A stretch of DNA of 30,527 nt, taken from positions 28,159 through 58,685 of the forward strand of contig MHCO01000052.1 in NCBI GenBank assembly GCA_001816645.1, given 5' to 3'. Position numbers and translations under genes: made by a program. Below are positions 21,064-28,811 of this stretch, one piece after another (positions within the stretch are counted from its first letter, which is position 1; each line of letters starts with the position of its first letter). Source of the DNA: Candidatus Woykebacteria bacterium GWB1_45_5. Its GTDB lineage: Bacteria > Patescibacteriota > Microgenomatia > Woykebacterales > RBG-16-39-9b. The notes below the pieces were generated by a model. The model ran no database searches, had not been told where the DNA came from, and saw only the letters and a list, made by a program, of their open reading frames with translations.

Positions 21064-21092
21064 TTGACAAACCTAGCCAAAACCCTTAAGCT
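21064..21092 (+). promoter_or_regulatory. Promoter of the pilin-like gene block
   Basis: Perfect -35 TTGACA (21064-21069), 17-bp spacer, weak -10 TAAGCT (21087-21092). AGAGGG at 21099-21104 could be a distant ribosome-binding site for the ATG at 21119. Confidence 0.55.
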
Positions 21093-21118
21093 ATTTTTAG
21101 AGGGTACGGTACGTCATT

Positions 21119-22273
21119 ATGTTAAAAATCTTGCCCAAATTCAAATTCTTTTTCCTCGCAGCTAGTCTCTTTTCAGCTTTATTGCTTTGCCTCGTTGTTT
21201 TCACTCCCGTCAAAGCAGACGACCCGACGGTTACGCCAACGGACGGGCGCAAGGAGGACGGAAATTACATAATTGATGATAATACTCCGGCCGTGGAAAT
21301 TGTGTTTTCTGGACTTAGCGCTGGCCAAAAGTACACCATCTGCTTCGAAACCGATAGCGACCTTTGTAAAAGCTCCCCAACACCTGATGTGAAAAAACGA
21401 GAAAACGTTGAACCAGTGGGCGGTAAAATCCAATTAACCGTCTGCGGCGACGAGGGAGATAGGGTGAAGGAAGATTGCGACCAGACCGATGGAGATTGGT
21501 TCCACGCGGAAAAAACTTACAAAGTGCATCTTATGGACAAGGATACTAAGTATGTCCTCGATACAGCCTCATTTTATGTCGGTCATTGGTACCCGGATCT
21601 TACCTTTTCCCCTGAAAAGCCAACTCCTAATGACCCGTGGAATGTGACGCTTACTGGCCATCGGTATGGTGATCGCGGCGGCGAGGGCTGCAGATTTAAG
21701 TACGACCTCGACCTGTACATAAACGGGAATCATTCTGATGATATGGACAAGAACAATATTAAACCGGAACAGGATATTAGTCTTAAGGACACAGATTCGA
21801 AAACTCACACCGTTAATACACAGCAGGAAGGAAGCCACATGCTTGATATCACCGATGACTGTAACCATTTTGTTCTTTATCGAATTAGAATCGAGGTGAA
21901 AACGGGTGGGGGATCTCATTCTATCGTTAAAACCACCGACACGGCTAATGTTAAGGATTTCGTGCCGAAGATACAGCCAGATAAACCGGTGCCCGACCAA
22001 TTTATGACTCCGATAGGTCCGGTAAAAACTACCCCACAGGGGTTGGCTAAATTTGCCGTAAATGTAGGGGTTGGCATCGCCGGTGGAATCGCTTTCCTCC
22101 TAATGGTCTTTGGCTCATACCGCCTAATCTTTGCTGGTGGTGATCCGGAGGCGGTCCAGCAAGGACGGCAAATTATCACCGCGGCAATAGCAGGTCTGAT
22201 AGTGATCGCCTTCTCGGTGTATATACTAAACTTAATTGGTGTCGCTATATTTGGCCTAAAAATCGGAACTTAA
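21119..22273 (+). CDS. Large VirB2-like pilin: extracellular domain fused to a two-helix pilin module
   Basis: 384 residues. Signal peptide at about 1-33 (FKFFFLAASLFSALLLCLVVFTPVKA). Residues 35-300 form a hydrophilic extracellular region rich in Asp and Cys pairs, with strand patterns like two Ig-type domains (AVEIVFSGLSAGQKYTICFE; LTFSPEKPTPNDPWNVTLTG). The C-terminal 80 residues are the VirB2/TrbC-like module: GGIAFLLMVFGSYRLIFAGGDPEAVQQGRQIITAAIAGLIVIAFSVYILNLIGVAIFG, two helices around the 'GGDPxA' loop seen in the next four genes. It opens the block, 4 bp before the next gene. It may be a special tip or adhesin pilin of a T4SS-like machine. Confidence 0.75.
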   Translation: MLKILPKFKFFFLAASLFSALLLCLVVFTPVKADDPTVTPTDGRKEDGNYIIDDNTPAVEIVFSGLSAGQKYTICFETDSDLCKSSPTPDVKKRENVEPVGGKIQLTVCGDEGDRVKEDCDQTDGDWFHAEKTYKVHLMDKDTKYVLDTASFYVGHWYPDLTFSPEKPTPNDPWNVTLTGHRYGDRGGEGCRFKYDLDLYINGNHSDDMDKNNIKPEQDISLKDTDSKTHTVNTQQEGSHMLDITDDCNHFVLYRIRIEVKTGGGSHSIVKTTDTANVKDFVPKIQPDKPVPDQFMTPIGPVKTTPQGLAKFAVNVGVGIAGGIAFLLMVFGSYRLIFAGGDPEAVQQGRQIITAAIAGLIVIAFSVYILNLIGVAIFGLKIGT

Positions 22274-22277
22274 ACCT

Positions 22278-22979
22278 ATGGTGCGGCGAATTATTGTCTT
22301 TGGATTATTTTTTTCTTTATTAACTCTACTTTCGATTACTCCTTTATTTGCCGATTTTGCCGGGGTCTCTTGCCCGGCGGGTTTTAAATTTTGTGACAGT
22401 ACTATTGGTACAATTCTCACTGCGCTTTTAACACCAGTTTTTACCATTGCGGCCATGGTTGCTTTTCTATTCCTTCTTTGGGGTGGCCTGCGCTATATGC
22501 TGGCCCGGGGAGATCCAAAGGCAGTAGACGCAGCGAGAAGTACGGTGACCAACGCTATCATCGGCCTTTTAATTATTCTTTTTGCGGCTACAATTTTCTA
22601 CATCGTCGGTCAAACCTTTAAGCTTTGGATTTTTACTCCTTTGTCTCTTGTACCGACTGCTTACGCTGCGGACGGGGTGAATATAGGCTGCACGGTCAAC
22701 CTAGGCGGCGTGGATCTCTGTAAAGCCTTTCCCAACTTAGGCAGTCTTTTTACCAGAATAGCCTATATGGCCTTAATTTTAGCTGGCGTAGTTTTTTTGG
22801 CGATGATAATCTGGGGCGGTTTCCGCTACATCAATGCCGGTGGCGATCCAAAAAGCGCTGCGGATGCGAGGCAAACCCTAACCAACGCCGGTATCGGCCT
22901 CTTGATAATTGTCTTTTCTTTTTTCATAATTGAAGTAGCAACCCATTTAGCAGGAGTAAAAAGTATTTTTTCGCCATGA
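22278..22979 (+). CDS. Double VirB2-like pilin (two tandem modules)
   Basis: 233 residues. N-terminal signal (IIVFGLFFSLLTLLSITPLFA). Module 1 (about 45-110): TIAAMVAFLFLLWGGLRYMLARGDPKAVDAARSTVTNAIIGLLIILFAATIFYIVGQTFKLW. A short linker with its own signal-like end (LVPTAYAA) follows. Module 2 (about 155-230): IAYMALILAGVVFLAMIIWGGFRYINAGGDPKSAADARQTLTNAGIGLLIIVFSFFIIEVAT. Both have the pattern GGxRY-x-x-A-x-GDPK-x(4)-AR-x-T-x-TNA-x-IGLLII. The AYAA site raises the possibility of cleavage into two pilins. It overlaps the next start by 4 bp. Confidence 0.75.
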   Translation: MVRRIIVFGLFFSLLTLLSITPLFADFAGVSCPAGFKFCDSTIGTILTALLTPVFTIAAMVAFLFLLWGGLRYMLARGDPKAVDAARSTVTNAIIGLLIILFAATIFYIVGQTFKLWIFTPLSLVPTAYAADGVNIGCTVNLGGVDLCKAFPNLGSLFTRIAYMALILAGVVFLAMIIWGGFRYINAGGDPKSAADARQTLTNAGIGLLIIVFSFFIIEVATHLAGVKSIFSP

Positions 22980-23617
22980 TGGTTAGAAAATTACAAAATC
23001 TACCTATAAAGCTTATTATTTTTTGTATCTTGGTTGTTTCATTCTTACTATTTTTTTCTTCCATCGTAAAGGCAGTTGAGTACACCATCCCTGGTAATGC
23101 TTGTCGTGATCCAAGCGATACAGTAATAAGCCGTGACCCAGCCTTGGGTACAATCACTTGTGATGATGGTACCCCAGCTGGCTCTAGTAAGTACACTATC
23201 CCTGGTAATGCTTGTCGTGATCCAAGTGATACAGTAATAAGACGCGATCCAGCCTTGGGTACAATCACTTGTGCTTCAGCTGGCTCTACTGGGAGTAGTG
23301 GGGGTGGCGGAGGTGGTGTTGTCGATCTTGGTATTATTAAAATCAAACCTCTAGATCCAGGCACAGTAGTCAGAAACCTGGTAATTGTTGCTTTCTTCGC
23401 TGCTGGTTTGTTTTTCTTTGCCCAATTGCTTGTTGGTGGAATTTCCTGGATCAATGCCGGGGGCGACCCCAAAGCAATGGATGCTGCCCGCTCGCGGATA
23501 ACCAACGCCGTGATTGGCATGGTGATTGTTGCCGCTTCTTTTGCTATTGCCCTCATCGTCACTATGGCTTTTGGAATCAACATCTTCCAACCGGGCGGTG
23601 TCTCGCTTCCACCTTAA
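22976..23617 (+). CDS. VirB2-like pilin with duplicated N-terminal segment
   Basis: 213 residues; start at 22976 (ATGATG overlapping the previous stop). Signal segment IIFCILVVSFLLFFSSIVKA. Residues 36-109 hold two near-identical 37-residue units (YTIPGNACRDPSDTVI..RDPALGTITC), then a Gly/Ser linker (GSTGSSGGGGGGVV). The pilin module follows: NLVIVAFFAAGLFFFAQLLVGGISWINAGGDPKAMDAARSRITNAVIGMVIVAASFAIALIVTMAFGINIFQPG. The duplicated units each have two cysteines, perhaps a disulfide-bonded surface loop. Confidence 0.78.
   Translation: MMVRKLQNLPIKLIIFCILVVSFLLFFSSIVKAVEYTIPGNACRDPSDTVISRDPALGTITCDDGTPAGSSKYTIPGNACRDPSDTVIRRDPALGTITCASAGSTGSSGGGGGGVVDLGIIKIKPLDPGTVVRNLVIVAFFAAGLFFFAQLLVGGISWINAGGDPKAMDAARSRITNAVIGMVIVAASFAIALIVTMAFGINIFQPGGVSLPP
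23081..23286 (+). repeat. 111-bp tandem duplication inside a pilin-like gene
   Basis: Unit 1 at 23081-23191 and unit 2 from 23192 differ at only a few bases over the first about 83 positions. They keep the reading frame (37 codons). Confidence 0.9.
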
Positions 23618-23626
23618 ACAGGCTAC

Positions 23627-23670
23627 TTGCATTGTTTGTTGTTGTATGATTATAATTTAGGAGGAGGTGA
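23627..23670 (+). promoter_or_regulatory. Internal promoter and strong Shine-Dalgarno of the major pilin-like gene
   Basis: TTGCAT (23627-23632), 18 bp, TATAAT (23651-23656), then TAGGAGGAGGTGA (23658-23670). This is the strongest ribosome-binding site that I see in the window. It suggests that the following pilin is made in excess of its neighbours. Confidence 0.65.
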
Positions 23671-23680
23671 AGTTTTGAAA

Positions 23681-24082
23681 ATGAAAAAAGTTTTTAGCTC
23701 TGCTAGTCTTGGTCTCATCTCTTTGTTAGCCGTTGCTCAACCGGCACTTGCTCAAGCGCCAACTTTTACATTTGATCGCACAGGCCTGCCGTTTACCAAT
23801 CTGGGTGAGCTATTAAGAGTAGTTCTGCTTCTCCTTTTTGTTTTTGCCGCTGTCTTGGCTTTTGTTTTCATTCTTATCGGCGGCATTCAGTGGATCACCG
23901 CTGGTGGCGATAAAATGGCCGCTCAATCGGCGAGAGATCGGATAACCGCTGCTGTAGTTGGCTTGGTAATCGTTATGGCCGCTTTTGCCATCACCTGGAT
24001 TGTCACCGCCGCTTTGGGAGTTAATATCTTCACTGGGGGCGAGATCACCCTCCCATTCACGAAGGGTCCGTTTGATAAGTAG
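23681..24082 (+). CDS. VirB2-like pilin, probably the major subunit
   Basis: 133 residues from ATG 23681 (MKKVFSSASLGLIS). A TTG six bases upstream, 4 nt after GGAGGTGA, is a possible alternative start. Earlier in-frame starts lie inside the promoter. Signal peptide ends ALAQA. The pilin module is FVFAAVLAFVFILIGGIQWITAGGDKMAAQSARDRITAAVVGLVIVMAAFAITWIVTAALGVNIFTGG. It has only a short extra region (TFTFDRTGLPFTNLGELL). The small size and own promoter with strong ribosome-binding site are what one expects of a major pilus subunit. Confidence 0.8.
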   Translation: MKKVFSSASLGLISLLAVAQPALAQAPTFTFDRTGLPFTNLGELLRVVLLLLFVFAAVLAFVFILIGGIQWITAGGDKMAAQSARDRITAAVVGLVIVMAAFAITWIVTAALGVNIFTGGEITLPFTKGPFDK

Positions 24083-24138
24083 GTCGAAAATAACCTCAGT
24101 GTTTAAAAGACTTCGAGTTCATGGAGGTTGTTAAGCAA

Positions 24139-24522
24139 ATGCGGCAAAAAATCTTTCCTTTTTTCCTTGTTGCTTTCTATTTTCTGGTCTCACCACAGCT
24201 AGTTATTGCTCAAATCAACCTTGACACCGACCCAGCGCCTACTCTAGATCAACTTACTGGGCTATTCGGCCGCGTAATATCTATTGTCGCGATTGTTGGG
24301 GGTTTTCTATCTTTTATCGCTTTGATCGTTGGTGGTTTTAAATATATAACGGCCCGTGGGGACCCAAAGGCGATTACTGCTGCTCAGGGTAGTATTACTT
24401 GGGCAATTATTGGGCTCGCTTTAATTATTATATCTTGGCTAATCCTCAAAGTGGTCGCTGATTTCACCGGTCTCCAGCAACTTCTCAAGTTCTGTATAGG
24501 TACAACCTGTTTCAAGCTCTAA
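24139..24522 (+). CDS. VirB2-like pilin, minor
   Basis: 127 residues from ATG 24139, chosen because GGAGGT (24123-24128) is 10 nt upstream; the ATG at 24121 has no such site. Signal peptide FPFFLVAFYFLVSPQLVIAQ. Module: VISIVAIVGGFLSFIALIVGGFKYITARGDPKAITAAQGSITWAIIGLALIIISWLILKVVADFTG. Two cysteines near the C-terminus (FCIGTTCF). It converges on and overlaps the minus-strand gene at 24519 by 4 bp. Confidence 0.78.
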   Translation: MRQKIFPFFLVAFYFLVSPQLVIAQINLDTDPAPTLDQLTGLFGRVISIVAIVGGFLSFIALIVGGFKYITARGDPKAITAAQGSITWAIIGLALIIISWLILKVVADFTGLQQLLKFCIGTTCFKL

Positions 24523-25190
24523 TGTGCTGCGTTACCAACTAGATAGTAAAAGATGTTGATTTTAGTCTCTGCGTTTGATAGTCCTTGGGAGGTGAACCAA
24601 GCAAGAGCTGCTTTTTTGTAGGTTTCTACTGGTTTGGCGTCGATAGTAACAAAGAACTTATCCGTCGATCCTGCGTAAGAGATACTAAAGTGGTCACCGT
24701 AATAAGGCAATTTGCTTTTTATTGTTTTGACAATCTGGGCGTCCGCTTCCAGCGAACCGGTGGTAAAACTCCAGGCGTAGATTCTTACTTTTTCAAAAAT
24801 TACATTTATCTGGTATTTGGTGTTCTTTTCTAGCGGCGACTTTGGCGAAACGGTAAGATAATAGCCGTCCGGCGAAATTTTCAGACTAAAATTGAATGCC
24901 GGTACTGTTTCGAGTGATATTTCGTTTTCCTTAATTTTCTTTTCGAAAGCAATCTTAATCGTCGGCGTGGTAGAAATGTCTTTTTGATCCGCTCGTGGCT
25001 CGACCCAAGCAACTGTTGGAAAGGTTAGTTTTGGAGTTGGCTGTATATATTCATTTGGGAAAGTCTCCTTTGGTGCCTCTGTTTGCTGAAGTTGCTCATA
25101 AATAACTAGTCCAAGGATGACCAATATTGCCAACATAAAATATTTAGTTTTTCGATCGTAGAGAATGTTTTTGATAACTTCTTTAATCAT
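24519..25190 (-). CDS. Membrane-anchored protein with an Ig-like (Big_5-type) domain
   Basis: 223 residues from ATG 25190, which overlaps the upstream TGA (ATGA coupling). One N-terminal helix (about 17-37, KYFMLAILVILGLVIYEQL) acts as a membrane anchor. Residues 65-150 follow the Big_5 pattern: VEPRADQKDISTTPTIKIAFEKKI, then LSPKSPLEKNTKYQINVIFEKVRIYAWSFTTG-like strands ('P.dg...v.....i.i.F....' to 'Y.v.l......W.F.T'). The final about 70 residues (IVKTIKSKLPYYGDHFSISY...) are unclassified. It is coupled to the cell-wall hydrolase gene and so may position that enzyme at the envelope. Confidence 0.75.
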   Translation of the reverse strand: MIKEVIKNILYDRKTKYFMLAILVILGLVIYEQLQQTEAPKETFPNEYIQPTPKLTFPTVAWVEPRADQKDISTTPTIKIAFEKKIKENEISLETVPAFNFSLKISPDGYYLTVSPKSPLEKNTKYQINVIFEKVRIYAWSFTTGSLEADAQIVKTIKSKLPYYGDHFSISYAGSTDKFFVTIDAKPVETYKKAALAWFTSQGLSNAETKINIFYYLVGNAAH

Positions 25191-26659
25191 GGGATGCACT
25201 CCTCACCGCTAAAACTTGTAGTTACTGTATCCCCAACTTTTACATCTGGATCGGGTAACAAAGAGCGAAATTCTTGTTCGGAAATAGGGTGCTTAGGGCC
25301 ATCCCAAATCATATAGTGATTGTGCGGGTGATTCGCTTGGGAACCTGTCATTCCAACGTAGCCTAAAAACTGACCTTCAGGAATAAACGAGCCGACCGGT
25401 AAGTCCTTTACACATGGTGAGTAACTATGAAAGTGAACATAATAATAAATATATTTACCAACTTCTATTCCTAGGACAAGAGCTCCTGTACTGTCTTTGT
25501 CTCGCTGACTAATATTACCACTTCGGATGGCATAAACTGGTGTCACTCCCTCTTCCCCATCTATATCAATTGATGAGGCAGACTCCCCTTGATGACTACC
25601 AGTGCTGTAAGGTCCCTGCGAGATATAACCGGAGTTTGGCCAATCTCCTCCACCCCTTCCGTCAGCAGTCGCCAAATAATACTCCCAAACCGCTTGACAA
25701 TAGCTGTACGGCGTGCCATCGTCTAAAAGATGCTCACAATCGCTAGCTCTCGTCGTATCGCCCCAGTAGTAACCGGCTGCTGCTTGATACACCTCTCCGG
25801 GAGACCCATCCTCCTCCCCTTCTTCGCCAGGTGGGCCTTCCCACCAATTATCATCATCGTTGTAGTCATATTTTGTGAATTTGCCGTCATAACACTCTTG
25901 AACTTGTTCCGAAGGAGTGACATCACATTTTAGTTTCCAGGCGGCGGCGTAGATTGCGTCTTTAATATTACAAACATCCGGGTCTCTTCCCTCGTTGGTC
26001 GCGATGTTTACTGCTTCTTTATAACGACCGCCCGATCCGTCCCACGTCCCTGGCATAAACTGCATTGGCCCCATCGCTCCGGCCCAAGACACATTACAAT
26101 CGTCAATACTGCTATCATTTGGCGAAGAGTTATTGTAGGGATCTTCACCACCGGGAGCGGAGTATTGTAATATCTCTTCATCGGTGTAACTAAAAATCTG
26201 TGGCCCTTCTCTCGTCGCGATTCCGGCTATCACCGCCGCTGGGACCTTTGCCCAGGCCCCGGCAGCTAGGAAAAGCTTTCTTAACTCCTCGGAACATCTT
26301 GCTTCATTTTCTGGTGTATTTGGATCATCCGGGTACGGTGGAGGCCGGCCGGCTACCTTCAGACAATAGTCAGCGACAAGACCAGTACCATCCCCCGAGC
26401 TTGGTGCCGCTTCGACAGGCGTCACTCCGAAATCAAAGCCACCACCGGCCCCGGCCAAAAAAAGGAGCACGATAAAAATGGGAAATAAAACCAGAAAAAC
26501 CACAGCCAGGCAGCCTCCACCAAACCAAGCAATCGGTCCGCCTAAAACAGCTGCTACTGCTCCAAAGCCAATCTTTTTCAAACCCTGGCGAAAGATTGCC
26601 CCGGCTACTTTACCAATACCACTACCAACTGCAGATCCTTTTTGTTCTTGCTCCGCCAT
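25187..26659 (-). CDS. Bifunctional cell-wall hydrolase: lytic transglycosylase plus M23 peptidase (VirB1-like)
   Basis: 490 residues. Basic N-terminus, then a hydrophobic anchor (about 48-72, CLAVVFLVLFPIFIVLLFLAGAG). The transglycosylase-like domain (about 120-320) has VPAAVIAGIATREG with a candidate catalytic Glu, and the hallmark SWAGAMGPMQFMPGTW. An acidic Asp/Glu/Gly linker follows (YNDDDNWWEGPPGEEGEEDGS). The C-terminal M23/LytM-like domain has GSHQGESASSIDIDGEEGVTPVYAIRSG (zinc His and Asp) and HFHSYSP ... NHPHNHYMIWDG (H-x-H). Together they would cut glycan strands and peptide bridges to let the secretion/pilus machine through the wall. Opposite strand to the pilin genes, divergent from the VirB6-like gene. 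Confidence 0.85.
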   Translation of the reverse strand: MAEQEQKGSAVGSGIGKVAGAIFRQGLKKIGFGAVAAVLGGPIAWFGGGCLAVVFLVLFPIFIVLLFLAGAGGGFDFGVTPVEAAPSSGDGTGLVADYCLKVAGRPPPYPDDPNTPENEARCSEELRKLFLAAGAWAKVPAAVIAGIATREGPQIFSYTDEEILQYSAPGGEDPYNNSSPNDSSIDDCNVSWAGAMGPMQFMPGTWDGSGGRYKEAVNIATNEGRDPDVCNIKDAIYAAAWKLKCDVTPSEQVQECYDGKFTKYDYNDDDNWWEGPPGEEGEEDGSPGEVYQAAAGYYWGDTTRASDCEHLLDDGTPYSYCQAVWEYYLATADGRGGGDWPNSGYISQGPYSTGSHQGESASSIDIDGEEGVTPVYAIRSGNISQRDKDSTGALVLGIEVGKYIYYYVHFHSYSPCVKDLPVGSFIPEGQFLGYVGMTGSQANHPHNHYMIWDGPKHPISEQEFRSLLPDPDVKVGDTVTTSFSGEECIP

Positions 26660-26722
26660 TTAGCTTAAACCCTCTAAATTCATTTTAATTTGCCAAAGGA
26701 GACTTTGCAAACAGCTAAAAAA

Positions 26723-26752
26723 TTGACAAGTCGGTTTAACTTCGCTTAAAAT
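26723..26752 (+). promoter_or_regulatory. Promoter of the VirB6-like gene, near-leaderless
   Basis: Perfect TTGACA (26723-26728), 18 bp, TAAAAT (26747-26752), then 8 bases to the ATG at 26761. Confidence 0.75.
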
Positions 26753-26760
26753 TAAGCTGT

Positions 26761-28722
26761 ATGAAACTGCCCAAACTTAAACTAGTTGTCGTCTTTCTAC
26801 TTCTTTTCTCCCTTTTGTTCAACAACATTGCCGTCTACGCGCAACAACCTGCTGGGCAACAGGATCAACCTACAACTACTAACGACCGAGTATGGCGAGC
26901 CCCTGGTACCAGCGCCCCTGCCACCAGTGTTCCTGCTACCTCCAGTGGCCAAGTTTCTCCTGAAGGCGGGAAGGTTAAGTTTTGGTTCGTGGCGGGCCTT
27001 ATTGCTGGCACTGCCATCCTCGGTTGGATATTTAAAGACGACATCGCTAAAGGCATCGATTGTGTTACAGATTTTCATAAGTGTGTTGAGGGTGCGGCCG
27101 CGCTAACCCAAAATTTTGTTTATAAGCAAAATGTTGGTTGTGACTTTGCAATGGCAGACAAAAATGGAAGGTTTTCTGGGACGGATGACGCCTCGGTGTG
27201 TCATGAGACCAAAATGACAGAAGTTGCGCAGGGCAAACCCCCTTCGAGCCCAGGTGCTCTAAACTACGCCAGTGCTATTCTCAACTCTTCGATGGAGCTA
27301 CCCGTCCCGATCGACAGTGGGCGTTATTTTGCTTCTATTGCTCCTTTCAAAAAGACGTACGCTCAAGGAGAAGGAGAAGGAGCCGGCGCCGAATTAGCCG
27401 AGAGCGATCTTCTTCTGGGTATTTGGAATAATGTCCGCAAGGCTTCCTACGCTTTATTGGTAGTAATTTTGGTGATCGTCGGCTTTATGATTATGTTCCG
27501 GTTCCCGATAAGCCCCCGGGCAGTTGTAACAGCCCAAAGTGCGCTGCCTAGAATCGCTATTGCCCTTCTTTTAATTACCTTCAGCTTTTCGATCGCCGGC
27601 CTGATGGCCGACCTAGTTAGAGTTCTTACTGGAATACTGTTGAACTATCTTCTGCCGGGGCCGAATTTTGACCTAGGTGGGATGATAGTCATTCTTATCG
27701 CCAGTCTGTTTGCACTTGGTGGCGCCGCACTAGCTTTCCTGGGACACACATTTGCTGCTATCGCCCTTTTATTTATTGCTCTGATTATAATTGCTATTGT
27801 ATTGGTTGTTTTTGTAAATCTTATCTTCAAGCTAGTTACTCGCTATGTGATCTTTATTTTATTGACCGTATTCGCGCCACTCTTCTTTCTCATTGGTGCC
27901 CTGCCGGGAGCAGAAGGGGTAATATTTACCTGGTTTCGCCGCGCTGCAGCGGCTCTGATAGCGATTCCCGCAACGGCTTTTGTTTTAAAACTTTCTTTTC
28001 TCATCGGGCTGTGGCCTTATTTGCAGTATGCGCGTAATGCCACCGGCACTGAGTTCCCTCACCTACCAGTTCCTTGGATTGTCCCAAACCCTGTCCATAC
28101 AATGCTGGAGTGGGCCGCACTTGGACCAATTGTGGGGCTTGGGCTTTACTTTTTCGCCACCAAAGTGCCGGATATTGTTGATGAAATGTTTGGTAACCGC
28201 CCACTTGCACCCCGCGCCGGCATCGGCCCCGGTGCAATAATTGGTGCACCGTATAAAGCTTTTAGAGCTGCGGGTGACGCAGCCCGTTCGTGGCAGTCAA
28301 CCAGAACCGCAAGAGAGGGCATTGGCAGAGTTTTACGTGGGGCTGGCTGGGAACCAACAGAGAAAGTAACTGAAATCGCCGGTACTCCTATTAACCGTGG
28401 TGGAAGGATTGGCGTGGGTCGACCGGGACCAACGGCGATTCCTTCGGAAGGTGTGTGGAATCCGGAACGAGAGCAGGAACCCTACGACAAGGGAGTAGTT
28501 GTAGAACGGACTACGCCAAAACCAGGTATTAGAGCTGGGCTGGCAAGAACCGTCGTAAAAACAGCCGGAAGGCTGGTAGGCGAAAGGCCGCCGCCGACAC
28601 GGACGACTATTGTCCCTCCTGAAGAAATTGCCGAAAGAAAAAGACGAGCGGAGGAAGCAAAGGCAAGGAGAGTAGCTAGACGCGAGTCTAAACCAGGCCC
28701 TGACGAATTAAACAATTTATAA
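26761..28722 (+). CDS. VirB6/TrbL-like polytopic membrane protein
   Basis: 653 residues. A signal-like N-terminus (LKLVVVFLLLFSLLFNNIAVYAQ), a Pro/Ala/Thr-rich stretch (APGTSAPATSVPATSS), a helix near 78-95 and an extracellular Cys-containing loop. A cluster of about seven or eight long helices spans about 225-475 (ASYALLVVILVIVGFMIMF; ALPRIAIALLLITFSFSIAGL; LIASLFALGGAALAFL; FAAIALLFIALIIIAIVLVVFVNLIF; YVIFILLTVFAPLFFLIGALPG; AAAALIAIPATAFVLKLSFLIG; EWAALGPIVGLGLYFFA). This layout fits VirB6/TrbL channel proteins of type IV secretion. The C-terminal about 170 residues are basic and disordered (RVLRGAGWEPTEK, ERKRRAEEAKARRVARRES). No VirB4 ATPase is seen within the window. Confidence 0.78.
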   Translation: MKLPKLKLVVVFLLLFSLLFNNIAVYAQQPAGQQDQPTTTNDRVWRAPGTSAPATSVPATSSGQVSPEGGKVKFWFVAGLIAGTAILGWIFKDDIAKGIDCVTDFHKCVEGAAALTQNFVYKQNVGCDFAMADKNGRFSGTDDASVCHETKMTEVAQGKPPSSPGALNYASAILNSSMELPVPIDSGRYFASIAPFKKTYAQGEGEGAGAELAESDLLLGIWNNVRKASYALLVVILVIVGFMIMFRFPISPRAVVTAQSALPRIAIALLLITFSFSIAGLMADLVRVLTGILLNYLLPGPNFDLGGMIVILIASLFALGGAALAFLGHTFAAIALLFIALIIIAIVLVVFVNLIFKLVTRYVIFILLTVFAPLFFLIGALPGAEGVIFTWFRRAAAALIAIPATAFVLKLSFLIGLWPYLQYARNATGTEFPHLPVPWIVPNPVHTMLEWAALGPIVGLGLYFFATKVPDIVDEMFGNRPLAPRAGIGPGAIIGAPYKAFRAAGDAARSWQSTRTAREGIGRVLRGAGWEPTEKVTEIAGTPINRGGRIGVGRPGPTAIPSEGVWNPEREQEPYDKGVVVERTTPKPGIRAGLARTVVKTAGRLVGERPPPTRTTIVPPEEIAERKRRAEEAKARRVARRESKPGPDELNNL

Positions 28723-28744
28723 AAACCGCAAAGGTTAACCGGCC

Positions 28745-28791
28745 AAAAAAGAACCGCCCACTTCAGGAATCGAACCTGATAGTAGGCGGTT
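28745..28791 (-). terminator. Terminator with tRNA-like T-arm cap
   Basis: On the minus strand AACCGCCTACT pairs with AGTGGGCGGTT (11 bp, one G-U). After one bulged A it continues as TCAGG-TTCGATT-CCTGA, a perfect 5-bp T-stem with a canonical 7-nt T-loop. CTTTTTT follows. It lies 20 bp after the stop of the gene at 28812 and should terminate it. Confidence 0.7.
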
Positions 28792-28811
28792 ACGCTTACA
28801 GAATTTGACTG

